Source of the DNA: JAQGMJ01 sp036271855 | GTDB taxonomy: Bacteria > Pseudomonadota > Gammaproteobacteria > Burkholderiales > JAEUOS01 | NCBI GenBank assembly: GCA_036271855.1 | Contig: DATAZV010000059.1 | Location: 1-24,033, forward strand | Direction of reading: 5' to 3' | DNA length: 24,033 nucleotides | In this document: positions 8,186 through 15,589 of the stretch, piece by piece | Layout: each line of letters starts with the position of its first letter | Numbering within the stretch: the first letter of the stretch is position 1 | The notes under the pieces: generated by a model | The model's database searches: none | What the model was told of the DNA's origin: nothing | The model's input: the letters and a program-made list of their open reading frames with translations, nothing else | Made by a program: the position numbers and the translations under genes

Positions 8186-9184
8186 TCAATGCTCCCGCTC
8201 GAGTTTCAGGCGCCGCGCCAGCACCGGCCAGATGCCGTTGGGCAGGAACACGATCACCAGCAGCAGGCAGACACCGTAGAACACCTGCTTCACCCCCGGC
8301 ACGTCGATGCCGGCCCATTGCAGCAATTCAGAGAGGCCATCGGCCAGGGGCGTCAGTACGAAAGCCCCGAGAATCGGTCCGATCAATGTACCGAGACCGC
8401 CGATGATCGGGCCGAGGATGATCTCGATCGAGCGGCCCATGGAAAAAATCTGCTCGGGAAACAGGTTGTTGTAATAGAAGGCGTAGAACACGCCGGCAAA
8501 GGCCGTCATCGCCGAGGAAATCATCACCGCGAACATCTTGTAGCGGAATACCGGGATGCCCAGCGCCGCCGCCGCGTCCTCGTTTTCACGGATCGCCTGC
8601 CAGTAATAGCCCAGGCGGCTACCCAGCAGCCAGCGGCAAAAAGCCAGCGCGGCCACGCACATCGCCAGCATCACGTAATAAAACATCACCGGCGCGCCGC
8701 GCAGGTTGAGCAAGTCGTTCGAACTGCGGTTGGCCACCGGCAGGAACAGGCCGGCGGAGCCGCCCAGCCAGGTCCAGTGGTCGAAGCCGATGCGCACGAA
8801 CTCGGAAAAGGCGATGGTGAGAATGGCGAAATACACCCCGCCGATGCCGAAGCGGAATGCCAGGAAGCCGATGATCGCGCCCATCGCCGTGGTCGTCGCC
8901 ACCGCCACCAGCAGCCCGACCCAGGGGTTGACACCAAACTTGGTGAACATCATCGCCGCCGCGTAGGCCCCGAGGCCGACGTACAGGGAATGGCCCAGAG
9001 AGAGTTGCCCAGCGAAGCCCATCATCACGTTCCACGCCTGGCCGGCGTAGGCGAAGTAGAGCATCACCACCAGCAGCGACAGGAGATAGCCGTTGACCAC
9101 CCAGGGCGCCACCAGTAGCAACAGCAGGAATAGCCCCAGGGCCACCACGGCGCGCGGTGGCAAACCTGCGAGAAGAACTTTCAT
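8186..9184 (-). CDS. livM: Branched-chain amino acid ABC transporter permease LivM
   Basis: 332 residues with roughly eight to ten hydrophobic helices and a charged C-terminus. The LivM landmark FAGQLSLGHSLYVGLGAYAA is present near residues 50-70, together with the conserved cytoplasmic segment AIRENEDAAAALGIPVFRYK, which contacts the ATPases, and GGLGTLIGPILGA. It forms the transmembrane pathway with LivH. Its ATG overlaps the livH stop (ATGA) and livG starts one base after its stop. Length is usual for the branch of the family without a large N-terminal extension. Confidence 0.95.
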   Translation of the reverse strand: MKVLLAGLPPRAVVALGLFLLLLLVAPWVVNGYLLSLLVVMLYFAYAGQAWNVMMGFAGQLSLGHSLYVGLGAYAAAMMFTKFGVNPWVGLLVAVATTTAMGAIIGFLAFRFGIGGVYFAILTIAFSEFVRIGFDHWTWLGGSAGLFLPVANRSSNDLLNLRGAPVMFYYVMLAMCVAALAFCRWLLGSRLGYYWQAIRENEDAAAALGIPVFRYKMFAVMISSAMTAFAGVFYAFYYNNLFPEQIFSMGRSIEIILGPIIGGLGTLIGPILGAFVLTPLADGLSELLQWAGIDVPGVKQVFYGVCLLLVIVFLPNGIWPVLARRLKLEREH

Positions 9185-10047
9185 GGGCGCCGCCCGAGCA
9201 GGCCCTGTGGGCGGAACAGCAGCACCAGGATCAGCAAGGCGAAGGTGAACATGCTTTTCGCCGAAGGGTCGAACATCGCTCCCGCGAGTGCCTCTGACAC
9301 CCCCACCAGCAGCCCCGAGAGCAAGGCACCGGTGAGGCTGCCCATGCCGCCGACGATGACGATGATAAAGGCCAGCAGTGTGTAGGACGGCCCCTGCAGC
9401 GGCGTGACGTTGCTCAGCAGGAGCTGCAGGCAGCCCGCCGCGCCCAGGCAGGCCGCGCCGATGCCGAAGGTCAGCCCGTAAAGGTGCCTGACGTTCAGGC
9501 CCACCACCTGGGCGCCGAGATAGTTGTCGGCACAGGCGCGAATCGCCCGGCCGGTCAGCGTGAAGCGGAAAAAGGCGAACAGCGCGGCCGAGACCGCCAG
9601 CGCGGTAGCGGCCGCGATAACTTGCACCTTGCCGATGATCAGCGCCCCGAACTGATAGGAGTCAAGCGCGTAGTCCACCTGCACGGTGGCCGTATCCGGG
9701 CCGAAAGCGGTCAACTGCCCGTTCGACAGGATGATGGCGACGGCCACCAGCAGCATGAATTGGGTATGCTCGGGGCGGGTGACAAAGGCATTGACCAGGC
9801 CGCGCTGCAAGCCGTAGCCGAGAATGAACATGGCAACGGCAATCGGTGCCATCGCCACCAGGGGGTCGAGCTTGAACGCCTGCGCCAGCACGACGGCGCC
9901 GTACATGGCGGCCGTCATCATCTCGCCGTGGGCGAAGTTGACCACCCGCACCACGCCGAAAATCACCGACAAGCCGAGCGCCATCAGGCCATAGACCAGG
10001 CCGGTGAGAGCGCCGCCAACGGCGGCATTGAGATACAGATCGAACAT
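9181..10047 (-). CDS. livH: Branched-chain amino acid ABC transporter permease LivH
   Basis: 288 residues, the usual size, with about eight transmembrane helices. Family landmarks are LSVIFGVVRVVNFAHGEMM near the N-terminus, the coupling region RAIRACADNYLGAQVVGLNV, and GGMGSLTGALLSGLLVGVSE near the C-terminus. It is the LivM partner in the membrane channel. The ATG at 10047 follows a short AGG six bases upstream. A strong hairpin separates it from the binding-protein gene, so livHMGF is probably transcribed by partial read-through from the promoter ahead of that gene. Confidence 0.95.
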   Translation of the reverse strand: MFDLYLNAAVGGALTGLVYGLMALGLSVIFGVVRVVNFAHGEMMTAAMYGAVVLAQAFKLDPLVAMAPIAVAMFILGYGLQRGLVNAFVTRPEHTQFMLLVAVAIILSNGQLTAFGPDTATVQVDYALDSYQFGALIIGKVQVIAAATALAVSAALFAFFRFTLTGRAIRACADNYLGAQVVGLNVRHLYGLTFGIGAACLGAAGCLQLLLSNVTPLQGPSYTLLAFIIVIVGGMGSLTGALLSGLLVGVSEALAGAMFDPSAKSMFTFALLILVLLFRPQGLLGRRP

Positions 10048-10071
10048 GTAAGCCTGAATCGAATAAAAACT

Positions 10072-10101
10072 CCGGGGCGCCGCTTTATGGCGGCGCCCCG
10101 G
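10072..10101 (-). terminator. Strong intergenic hairpin (attenuating terminator) in the LIV operon
   Basis: Two perfectly complementary 12-base arms, CCGGGGCGCCGC (10072-10083) and GCGGCGCCCCGG (10090-10101), flank a six-base loop. On the minus strand the stem is followed by AGTTTTTATT, so it reads as a Rho-independent terminator for transcripts leaving the binding-protein gene. Such hairpins commonly stabilise the upstream message and reduce transcription of the membrane genes. Confidence 0.85.
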
Positions 10102-10171
10102 TTACGTTCAATGCGCCGACGCGCCGACCGCGACGGGTCTGCGCAGCGGGCTACGTAACGGGTCTACATAA
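10102..10171. repeat. Short direct repeats between binding-protein stop and hairpin
   Basis: This 70-base spacer holds an 8-base tandem repeat, GCGCCGAC (10113-10120 and 10121-10128), and two copies of ACGGGTCT (10133-10140 and 10158-10165). No gene or promoter is evident. They may be chance or slippage products in GC-rich sequence. Confidence 0.35.
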
Positions 10172-11440
10172 CTACGCGCCGCGATTGTTCCAGCCCGGCA
10201 TCGGGAAAATCGGCGGCCGCTCGGCCTTGTCGGCCGGCAGCACCACCCGCGCCCAGCCGCTGCGGTTTTGCAGGCAGGCGGAGATGATGTTGTTGTTCTG
10301 CCCCTTGGCGTCGAACTCGATCGGCCCGCCCAGCATGATCTTCTTGTCGATTTTCGTCTTGCGCAAAGCGTCAGCGAGAGCCTTGCCGTCGGTGCTGCCG
10401 GCACGCTGGAAGGCGTCGGCGCAGATCATGATGGCCTCAATCGTAAACCCGGCATTCAGAATGTTGCCCTCCCAGGGGTCCTTGGGGAATTTCTTCGTCC
10501 ATGCCGCCTTCGCCATGTCGGTGACCGGGCTCTTCGGGTCGGACCAGGCGACGTTGGTAATGCAGTAGTCGGAGTATTTGCCCAGGCTGGCGAAAAACTG
10601 CTGCTCGTACAGGCCGGGCGAGCCCGGGTTGATGATGCCCATCGGCTCCCAGCGCTGCTTGACCATTTCGCGGATCAGCAGAATGGCGTCGTTGATCCGG
10701 GTGGTCACCATCAGCACGTCCGCGCCGGTGGCTTTGGCCTTGGCGACTTCCACCGAGAGGTCGCGCGCCGCCGGGTCGTAGGCAATCGAGGCCTTCAGTT
10801 CCATGCCCAGGTTGGCGCCCGGGTACAGCTTGTCGATCGCGCCCTTGTTGGCCATGCCGAAAGTATCGTTCACGTGCATGTAGACCGCCGATTTGGGCTG
10901 CGTCTTGGTGGCGACGAACAGTTCCTTCATCAGCTTTAAGCCGTTGCCCACCAGTTGACCCGCGGTGAAGAAGTTGCGGAACACGAACTTGTAACCCTGC
11001 TCGGTGATCTGCGGGGCGGCGGCAATGTTGATCACGAAGGGCACGCCCTTTTGTTCCGCCACCTGGGCAATTGCCCCGGCGGCGCCGGAATCGAACGGGC
11101 CGACCAGCATGTGCGCACCCTCGCCGATCAGCTTTTCGGCGCGCGCGCGCGAAAGATCGACGTTGGACTCGAAGTCCGCGCTCATCAGCTTGATGTTGAC
11201 CTTGTAGCCCAGTTGCGCGCACACCTCGGCGGCGATGTCGGCGCCCTTCTGGCAGGACTGGCCGAGAAAGGCCAGGGTGCCCGATTTGGGCAGCAGCAGG
11301 CCGATGTTCAGGGTCTTTGCCTGGGCGCGGACGATCGCCGGCGCGCCCAGTGTGGCGGCGGCAACGCCGGCCGTTTTCAGGAAATCGCGGCGCTTGGCGC
11401 CCTTGGGCGTCTCGCTGGCAGCTTGCTTGGATGGCATCAT
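10172..11440 (-). CDS. Branched-chain amino acid-type periplasmic binding protein, Tat-exported
   Basis: 422 residues from ATG 11440. The N-terminus has a twin-arginine signal, KRRDFLK (residues 16-22), then a moderately hydrophobic stretch and a likely cleavage around IVRAQA (residues 36-41). Export in folded form by the Tat pathway is therefore predicted. The mature part is a type I periplasmic binding fold of the LivK/HAAT family (KTLNIGLLLPKSG start, HMLVGPFDSGAAGAIAQVAE). It would deliver ligand to LivHMGF; ligand identity is not readable, and such systems can carry aromatic or dicarboxylic compounds as well as Leu/Ile/Val. The start is supported by an AGGAGG ribosome binding site about ten bases upstream; a second ATG follows immediately. 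It is first in the operon. Confidence 0.93.
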   Translation of the reverse strand: MMPSKQAASETPKGAKRRDFLKTAGVAAATLGAPAIVRAQAKTLNIGLLLPKSGTLAFLGQSCQKGADIAAEVCAQLGYKVNIKLMSADFESNVDLSRARAEKLIGEGAHMLVGPFDSGAAGAIAQVAEQKGVPFVINIAAAPQITEQGYKFVFRNFFTAGQLVGNGLKLMKELFVATKTQPKSAVYMHVNDTFGMANKGAIDKLYPGANLGMELKASIAYDPAARDLSVEVAKAKATGADVLMVTTRINDAILLIREMVKQRWEPMGIINPGSPGLYEQQFFASLGKYSDYCITNVAWSDPKSPVTDMAKAAWTKKFPKDPWEGNILNAGFTIEAIMICADAFQRAGSTDGKALADALRKTKIDKKIMLGGPIEFDAKGQNNNIISACLQNRSGWARVVLPADKAERPPIFPMPGWNNRGA

Positions 11441-11630
11441 GGAAAGGGTCCCTCCTCTGTCTCGCAACAGCTTATAGATGATTTAGAGATGCCGGTTTGA
11501 CAAACAGCGGCCTCTAGGCGCAATAATAACTGAACCGGCGAGGCGTCCGACTCGGGTCATCCCGATCAACGGATCGTCTGCCGCCGGCGACCCATGCGGC
11601 TGAGCGCCGTACGATGCCTGGAGGCACCCC
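11441..11630. promoter_or_regulatory. Divergent promoter region, LIV operon / DUF4126 gene
   Basis: This is a 190-base divergent spacer. A near-palindrome, TTTGACAAA, at 11496-11504 gives a perfect -35, TTGACA (11497-11502), on the plus strand, with AATAAT at 11522-11527 as a loosely spaced (19 bases) -10 candidate for the DUF4126 gene. On the minus strand the same site reads TTGTCA, with TATAAG-like sequence downstream toward the binding-protein gene. A shared control site is possible; no known operator was recognised. Confidence 0.35.
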
Positions 11631-12245
11631 ATGGACATGATCCATACCATCGCGATCGGCGCCGGCCTGGCCTGGGCCTCGGGCATGCGCCTTTACGCCG
11701 TCATGTTCGCCGCCGGCATGCTCGCCAGTTTCGGCCTGGTGACCCTGCCGGGCGACCTCACCGTGCTCTCCCATCCCTGGGTGCTGGGCGCTTCCGGGCT
11801 GATGTTTCTGGTCGAATTTTTCGCCGACAAGATCCCCGGCATCGATTCGCTGTGGGACGCGCTGCACACCTTTATCCGCATTCCTGCCGGCGCCATCCTG
11901 GCTGCCGCCAGCCTGGGGCTGCACGCCGACCCGGCGCTGGTGCTGGCCGCCGGCATCCTCGGCGGCACCCTGGCTTCCAGCAGCCATTTCGCCAAGGCCG
12001 GCAGCCGCGCCCTGATCAACACCTCGCCCGAGCCCTTTTCCAACTGGGCGGCGTCGTTTTTCGAGGACGGCCTGACCGGCATGGTGCTGTGGCTGGCCTT
12101 CACCCACGCCTGGGCCTGCATCGGCCTGTTGCTGGTGCTGGTGGTGTTGTCATTCCTGCTGATCCGCAGCCTGTGGCGCTTTCTTTCCGGCATGTTCCGC
12201 AAGCTGTCGCTGCCGGCGCTCAACCCGCCCCACTTCTCGCCCTAG
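11631..12245 (+). CDS. DUF4126 domain-containing membrane protein
   Basis: 204 residues. The start is supported by GGAGG six bases before the ATG. The protein is dominated by hydrophobic segments (about residues 3-38, 45-63, 83-112 and 155-180), with short conserved polar stretches: GMRLYA near residue 18, FFADKIPGIDSLWDA around 63-78, and KAGSRALINTSPEPFSN around 122-138. These match the DUF4126 family of small integral membrane proteins, whose function is unknown. It stands alone between the divergent LIV operon and the convergent PilZ-like gene, so context gives no clear clue. A short basic-hydrophobic C-terminal tail follows the last helix. Confidence 0.85.
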   Translation: MDMIHTIAIGAGLAWASGMRLYAVMFAAGMLASFGLVTLPGDLTVLSHPWVLGASGLMFLVEFFADKIPGIDSLWDALHTFIRIPAGAILAAASLGLHADPALVLAAGILGGTLASSSHFAKAGSRALINTSPEPFSNWAASFFEDGLTGMVLWLAFTHAWACIGLLLVLVVLSFLLIRSLWRFLSGMFRKLSLPALNPPHFSP

Positions 12246-12249
12246 AGGT

Positions 12250-12283
12250 CCCTGGAAAACCCGGTACTCCGATCGTTCCAGGG
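12250..12283. terminator. Weak hairpin between convergent genes
   Basis: Arms CCCTGGAA (12250-12257) and TTCCAGGG (12276-12283) are exact complements around an 18-base loop. There is no T tract on either strand, so this may be a Rho-type end or a chance inverted repeat between the two convergent genes. Confidence 0.3.
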
Positions 12284-12316
12284 GGCAGCCACAGCCGCCG
12301 GGTCAAAGCGATACCT

Positions 12317-13903
12317 TCAGGCTTCTTCGACCATGTCGCGGAAGCGGATCATGTCGTAGTCGTCGCCGCGCTCGGTGATCCCGATGGGAAACAACAAATG
12401 GCGCCGGCCCGCGACCGCCGCCTGCAGTTGCTCACCCGGCATGTACAGGCCGGGTGGCATCGCCAGCAGGGCAGCGCCCGGTTCACTGGCGTCGGCCATG
12501 TAAATGCCCTCCACCGAGGGGTTGCCGCTGCTCCAGGCCCCCTGTTGGGGACGCAGTTCGACGGTGATCGCCTGGCGCGCCAGCACCTGCACGCCGACAC
12601 TGGCCTGGTTCTTCGCCGCCCCTTCGCCGTCGCGCGACAGGCGGCGCACGATGGCCAGGTCCCAGGAGCCGCGGGTGCCTGCCGCGTCCGGCTGCACTGC
12701 CAGCAGGCTGCCGATTTTCAGCCAGTCTCCCTTGACCTGCTGGATCACCGCGCCAAAACCGCCGGCGCTCATGTTTTCCACCACCCAGGTCTCGGTCTCG
12801 GGCGGCACGGCATCCAGCACCATGTCCATGCCGGTGCCCTGCATCATGCCTACCAACTGGGTGAAACCATGGGCCACCACCATGCGCGCCTGGATGCGCC
12901 GGCGCTCGCTCTTGCGCACCGGCGGCTTCGGCGCCCAGTTCAGCACCAGGTGCTTGAGCACGTCGCGCACCACCCGCACGTCGGTGATGCCGCCGAGGTC
13001 GACGCCGCGCGGCAGTTCGCCGGTCTGGTCGATGCGCACAAGCATCGCCTGCATGTCGGCATGCCCGGCGGTGGTGGTGAAAAAGCGCAGGCCGGGTGTG
13101 ATCTGCTCGGGCGGGGCCGCCAGGCGCAAAGGGTGGCGCGGATTGGCGAGATCGAACCAGTAGGTCGAATCCGGCTGCGGCTGCGGCGTCACCCGCAATT
13201 TGCCGGCGCAGTGGGCAATCAGGCGCTCGGCGGTATCCAGTTCGGCAGGGGACAGCGCATCCGGCGCGGAAGCGGCCAGCACCAGCGCGCGGGTAAATTC
13301 GCCTTCCGGCGAGGCATCGCCGGGCAGGCCGGGATAGACGATCAACTGACCCAGTTGCAGGCGCCTGGCTTCGGCAAACTGGTAAGCCCGCGCCAGGGCC
13401 TGCCACACTTCGGCGGGAATCGGGCCATAACGCACATACAGCCACTTCAGGCGCGTGCCGGCGGCACGCAGGGCGCGCACCGCGATCATCGCGGCCTGGG
13501 TTTTCAGGGCATCGCTTCCCTTTTCCTTTGCTTCGATGCGATTGATCAGGCTGTCATAGGCTTCGCCCGAGCGCATCCAGAAATCATGGTTGGCGGCCCA
13601 TAGCTTGCCCTCCTGGAACTTCGATTGGCGCGACAGCGTGCCGTAATCGCGCGCCAGCCTGCCGCGATGCGGCTGGCCGGTCTCGTCGAGGCGGCGAATC
13701 AGCTCGTAGCGGCGCTCCGGCTTCAGGTTTTCGGCAGTGGTGACGGAGTCCAGCCAGTGGGTGATCTCGTCGAGCGCCTTGACCGGGTCACCGGCGCGCA
13801 ACTCGGCGAACACATGCTCGGCTTCCTTGGGATTCGCCAATGGATGATCATCCCGGGAGTTTCCCAGGGCGGAGTTTCTCAGCGAGTCCAGCAATTTGAG
13901 CAT
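12317..13903 (-). CDS. Hypothetical protein with C-terminal PilZ-like (c-di-GMP binding) motifs
   Basis: 528 residues, soluble, with no signal peptide or membrane helix. The N-terminal 300 residues are largely helical and charged and are not recognised. In the C-terminal part, RIQAR (Arg336 and Arg340) gives RxxxR, and NMSAGG (Asn377-Gly382) gives [D/N]xSxxG 36 residues later, in the order expected for a PilZ c-di-GMP receptor. ENMSAGGFGAV is followed by beta-rich sequence (LKIGSLLAV) as in that fold. A cytoplasmic c-di-GMP effector is the best inference; spacing of the two motifs is on the long side. It is divergent from the receiver-kinase gene. A promoter (TCGAAA, 18 bases, TAAAAT) ends only about ten bases before the ATG. 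Confidence 0.6.
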   Translation of the reverse strand: MLKLLDSLRNSALGNSRDDHPLANPKEAEHVFAELRAGDPVKALDEITHWLDSVTTAENLKPERRYELIRRLDETGQPHRGRLARDYGTLSRQSKFQEGKLWAANHDFWMRSGEAYDSLINRIEAKEKGSDALKTQAAMIAVRALRAAGTRLKWLYVRYGPIPAEVWQALARAYQFAEARRLQLGQLIVYPGLPGDASPEGEFTRALVLAASAPDALSPAELDTAERLIAHCAGKLRVTPQPQPDSTYWFDLANPRHPLRLAAPPEQITPGLRFFTTTAGHADMQAMLVRIDQTGELPRGVDLGGITDVRVVRDVLKHLVLNWAPKPPVRKSERRRIQARMVVAHGFTQLVGMMQGTGMDMVLDAVPPETETWVVENMSAGGFGAVIQQVKGDWLKIGSLLAVQPDAAGTRGSWDLAIVRRLSRDGEGAAKNQASVGVQVLARQAITVELRPQQGAWSSGNPSVEGIYMADASEPGAALLAMPPGLYMPGEQLQAAVAGRRHLLFPIGITERGDDYDMIRFRDMVEEA

Positions 13904-13912
13904 GATGCCCCG

Positions 13913-13942
13913 ATTTTAGAACCAATTCCGGCTAGTTTTCGA
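13913..13942 (-). promoter_or_regulatory. Candidate promoter of the PilZ-like gene, very short leader
   Basis: On the minus strand TCGAAA (13937-13942, four of six to consensus) and TAAAAT (13913-13918, five of six) are separated by 18 bases. The predicted transcription start falls only about two to four bases before the ATG at 13903, so the message would be almost leaderless. Confidence 0.45.
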
Positions 13943-14134
13943 CCCTGTGCCAACGAACCTGACATATATCCGATACGAAACTGCGCTTAAGGCGGACGCC
14001 GGTTCAAAATACAAACCCCGGGACAAAGGCGCGGATCGGCAAAAGGCCAGCATCCATGCCGATTATTTTTGTAATCATGTCGCAGAATCAATGATTTAGC
14101 AAGATAATCCAATGGACTTTGTTAACCATGCGGC
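13943..14134. promoter_or_regulatory. Spacer upstream of the receiver-kinase gene
   Basis: This is the rest of the 231-base divergent spacer; no gene is seen. It is more AT-rich than its surroundings from about 14060 to 14125. GATAAT at 14103-14108 is a good -10 candidate for the plus-strand gene, placing transcription start near 14115 and ATG 14135 about twenty bases later; no clear -35 was found. Confidence 0.3.
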
Positions 14135-15565
14135 ATGGGACATGGTTTTCCCGCAACACGGCCATTCCGGCTAGAATCCGGGGCCGCCCGGCGCTTTGCC
14201 TCTTTGCATGTCCCTACGCAGTCCCTTCGACCCTTGCGCATTCTCATCATAGATGCTTCGCCCAGGTTTCGCGACCAGTGCGTGAAGTACATTGCCGGCC
14301 ACTGGCCCGGTGCGGAAGTCGACCTGCGCGCGCCACCGGACTTCGCCGATCCTGCCGCCCCGGAATGGGCGCGCTACGATGTGGTCCTGCTGGACCATCA
14401 CGCCCCCGACGCGCCCGCGCCGGAAGATAGCGCGGCGCCGGCCGGAAACGACGGCATCGCCTGGCTGCGGACTTTCCGCGATTACGTGCCGAACCTGCCG
14501 CCAATCATCCTGTTGTCGGCGCAGACCGGCGAAGATGCCGCGGTGCAGGCGATGAAGCTGGGGGCGGCCGACTACCTGCGGCGCGACAAGATCACCGCCG
14601 CCCGCCTGGTCGGCGCGATCAACGAGGCCATCCTCGAGCGGGCCCGCGAGCACGACCGGCTGCTGGCGCGCGCCCGCCTGGCGGAGCGCTACGCCGACAC
14701 CATGACCACCACGCTGGACGTCAATACCATCGGCGAGGCGGCGCCGGCGGACGCGCCGGTGATCAGCGGTTACCGGATCCTGCGCAAGATCGGCGAAGGC
14801 GGCACCTCGCGGGTGTTCCTCGCCGAGCGCCTGAAGCGCCTCGGCCAGCCGACCGCCGAACAGGGCCAGATGGTGCTCAAGGTGCTCAATGCGCGCCTGA
14901 TCGCCGACCCCGCCTTCATCGAGCGCTTCATCCGCGAATACCGGGTGATCTCGGCGGTGCAAAACGAGCATGTGGCGCGCATCTACGACCAGGGCATCAC
15001 CGACGAGCACCTGTACATCGCGATGGAATATTTTCCCGGTGGCGACCTGCGCGCCCGCATGGAGCGGCGCGACACCGCGCGCCTGAGCTCGATCCAGGCG
15101 CTGAAAATCACCATGCAGATCGCCCGCGCGCTGGATGCGATCCATGGCGCCGGCGTGATCCATCGCGACCTGAAACCGCACAACATCATGTTCCGCGACG
15201 CCGACCACCTGGCGCTGGTGGACTTCGGCCTGGCCAAGCAGATGGGCGAAGCGACCATCACCTCCACCGGCGGCATGCTCGCCACCCCGCTCTACATGAG
15301 CCCGGAGCAGTGCCTGGGGCGCAGCCAGGATTTGCGCAGCGACCTCTACAGCGTCGGGGTGATCCTGTATGAAATGCTGACCCACCAGCACCTCTACGAA
15401 TCCGACAACCTGGCCGGCATTGCCTTCCAGCATGTGCATGCCGACATCCCCAAGCTGCCGGAGCCGCTGCACGGCTACCAGACCCTGCTGGAGCGCCTGC
15501 TGGCGAAAAATCCGGACGATCGCTTCCAGTCGGCGCGTGAACTGTTCGCATACATCGCGTACTAG
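14135..15565 (+). CDS. Receiver domain-Ser/Thr protein kinase fusion
   Basis: 476 residues from ATG 14135. Residues about 33-170 form a response-regulator receiver: strand LRILIID, probable phospho-acceptor Asp87 in VVLLDHH, LLSAQTG, and the conserved lysine in LRRDKI. Residues about 212-470 form a Hanks-type kinase: glycine loop GEGGTS (220-225), Lys249 in VLKVL, catalytic loop HRDLKPHN with Asp345, DFGLA with Asp363, TPLYMSPEQ, and DLYSVGVILYEMLT. All catalytic residues are present, so it should be active. No transmembrane segment or PASTA repeats are present, so it is cytoplasmic, with kinase activity presumably controlled by receiver phosphorylation. The first 32 residues are not domain-like; TTG at 14204 or 14234 are alternative starts. 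The divergent neighbour carries PilZ motifs. Confidence 0.88.
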   Translation: MGHGFPATRPFRLESGAARRFASLHVPTQSLRPLRILIIDASPRFRDQCVKYIAGHWPGAEVDLRAPPDFADPAAPEWARYDVVLLDHHAPDAPAPEDSAAPAGNDGIAWLRTFRDYVPNLPPIILLSAQTGEDAAVQAMKLGAADYLRRDKITAARLVGAINEAILERAREHDRLLARARLAERYADTMTTTLDVNTIGEAAPADAPVISGYRILRKIGEGGTSRVFLAERLKRLGQPTAEQGQMVLKVLNARLIADPAFIERFIREYRVISAVQNEHVARIYDQGITDEHLYIAMEYFPGGDLRARMERRDTARLSSIQALKITMQIARALDAIHGAGVIHRDLKPHNIMFRDADHLALVDFGLAKQMGEATITSTGGMLATPLYMSPEQCLGRSQDLRSDLYSVGVILYEMLTHQHLYESDNLAGIAFQHVHADIPKLPEPLHGYQTLLERLLAKNPDDRFQSARELFAYIAY

Positions 15566-15577
15566 CGCGAAAAAACA

Positions 15578-15583
15578 TAAAAT
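15578..15583 (+). promoter_or_regulatory. -10 element placing thyA transcription start at its ATG
   Basis: TAAAAT at 15578-15583 lies in the 24-base gap between the kinase stop and thyA. The six bases AGCCGC separate it from the ATG at 15590, so the expected start site is the ATG itself. No Shine-Dalgarno sequence and no clear -35 are present. Confidence 0.4.
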
Positions 15584-15589
15584 AGCCGC

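Noticed and set aside
10113..10165. Short direct repeats after the binding-protein gene as a CRISPR or transposon trace
   Set aside because: Units are only 8 bases, irregularly placed, with no spacer structure, target duplication or nearby cas/transposase gene.
11594..13603. Long plus-strand open frame (about 669 codons) across the DUF4126 and PilZ-like genes
   Set aside because: It overlaps two better-supported genes on different strands and has low-complexity His/Arg/Gln-rich composition typical of a shadow frame.
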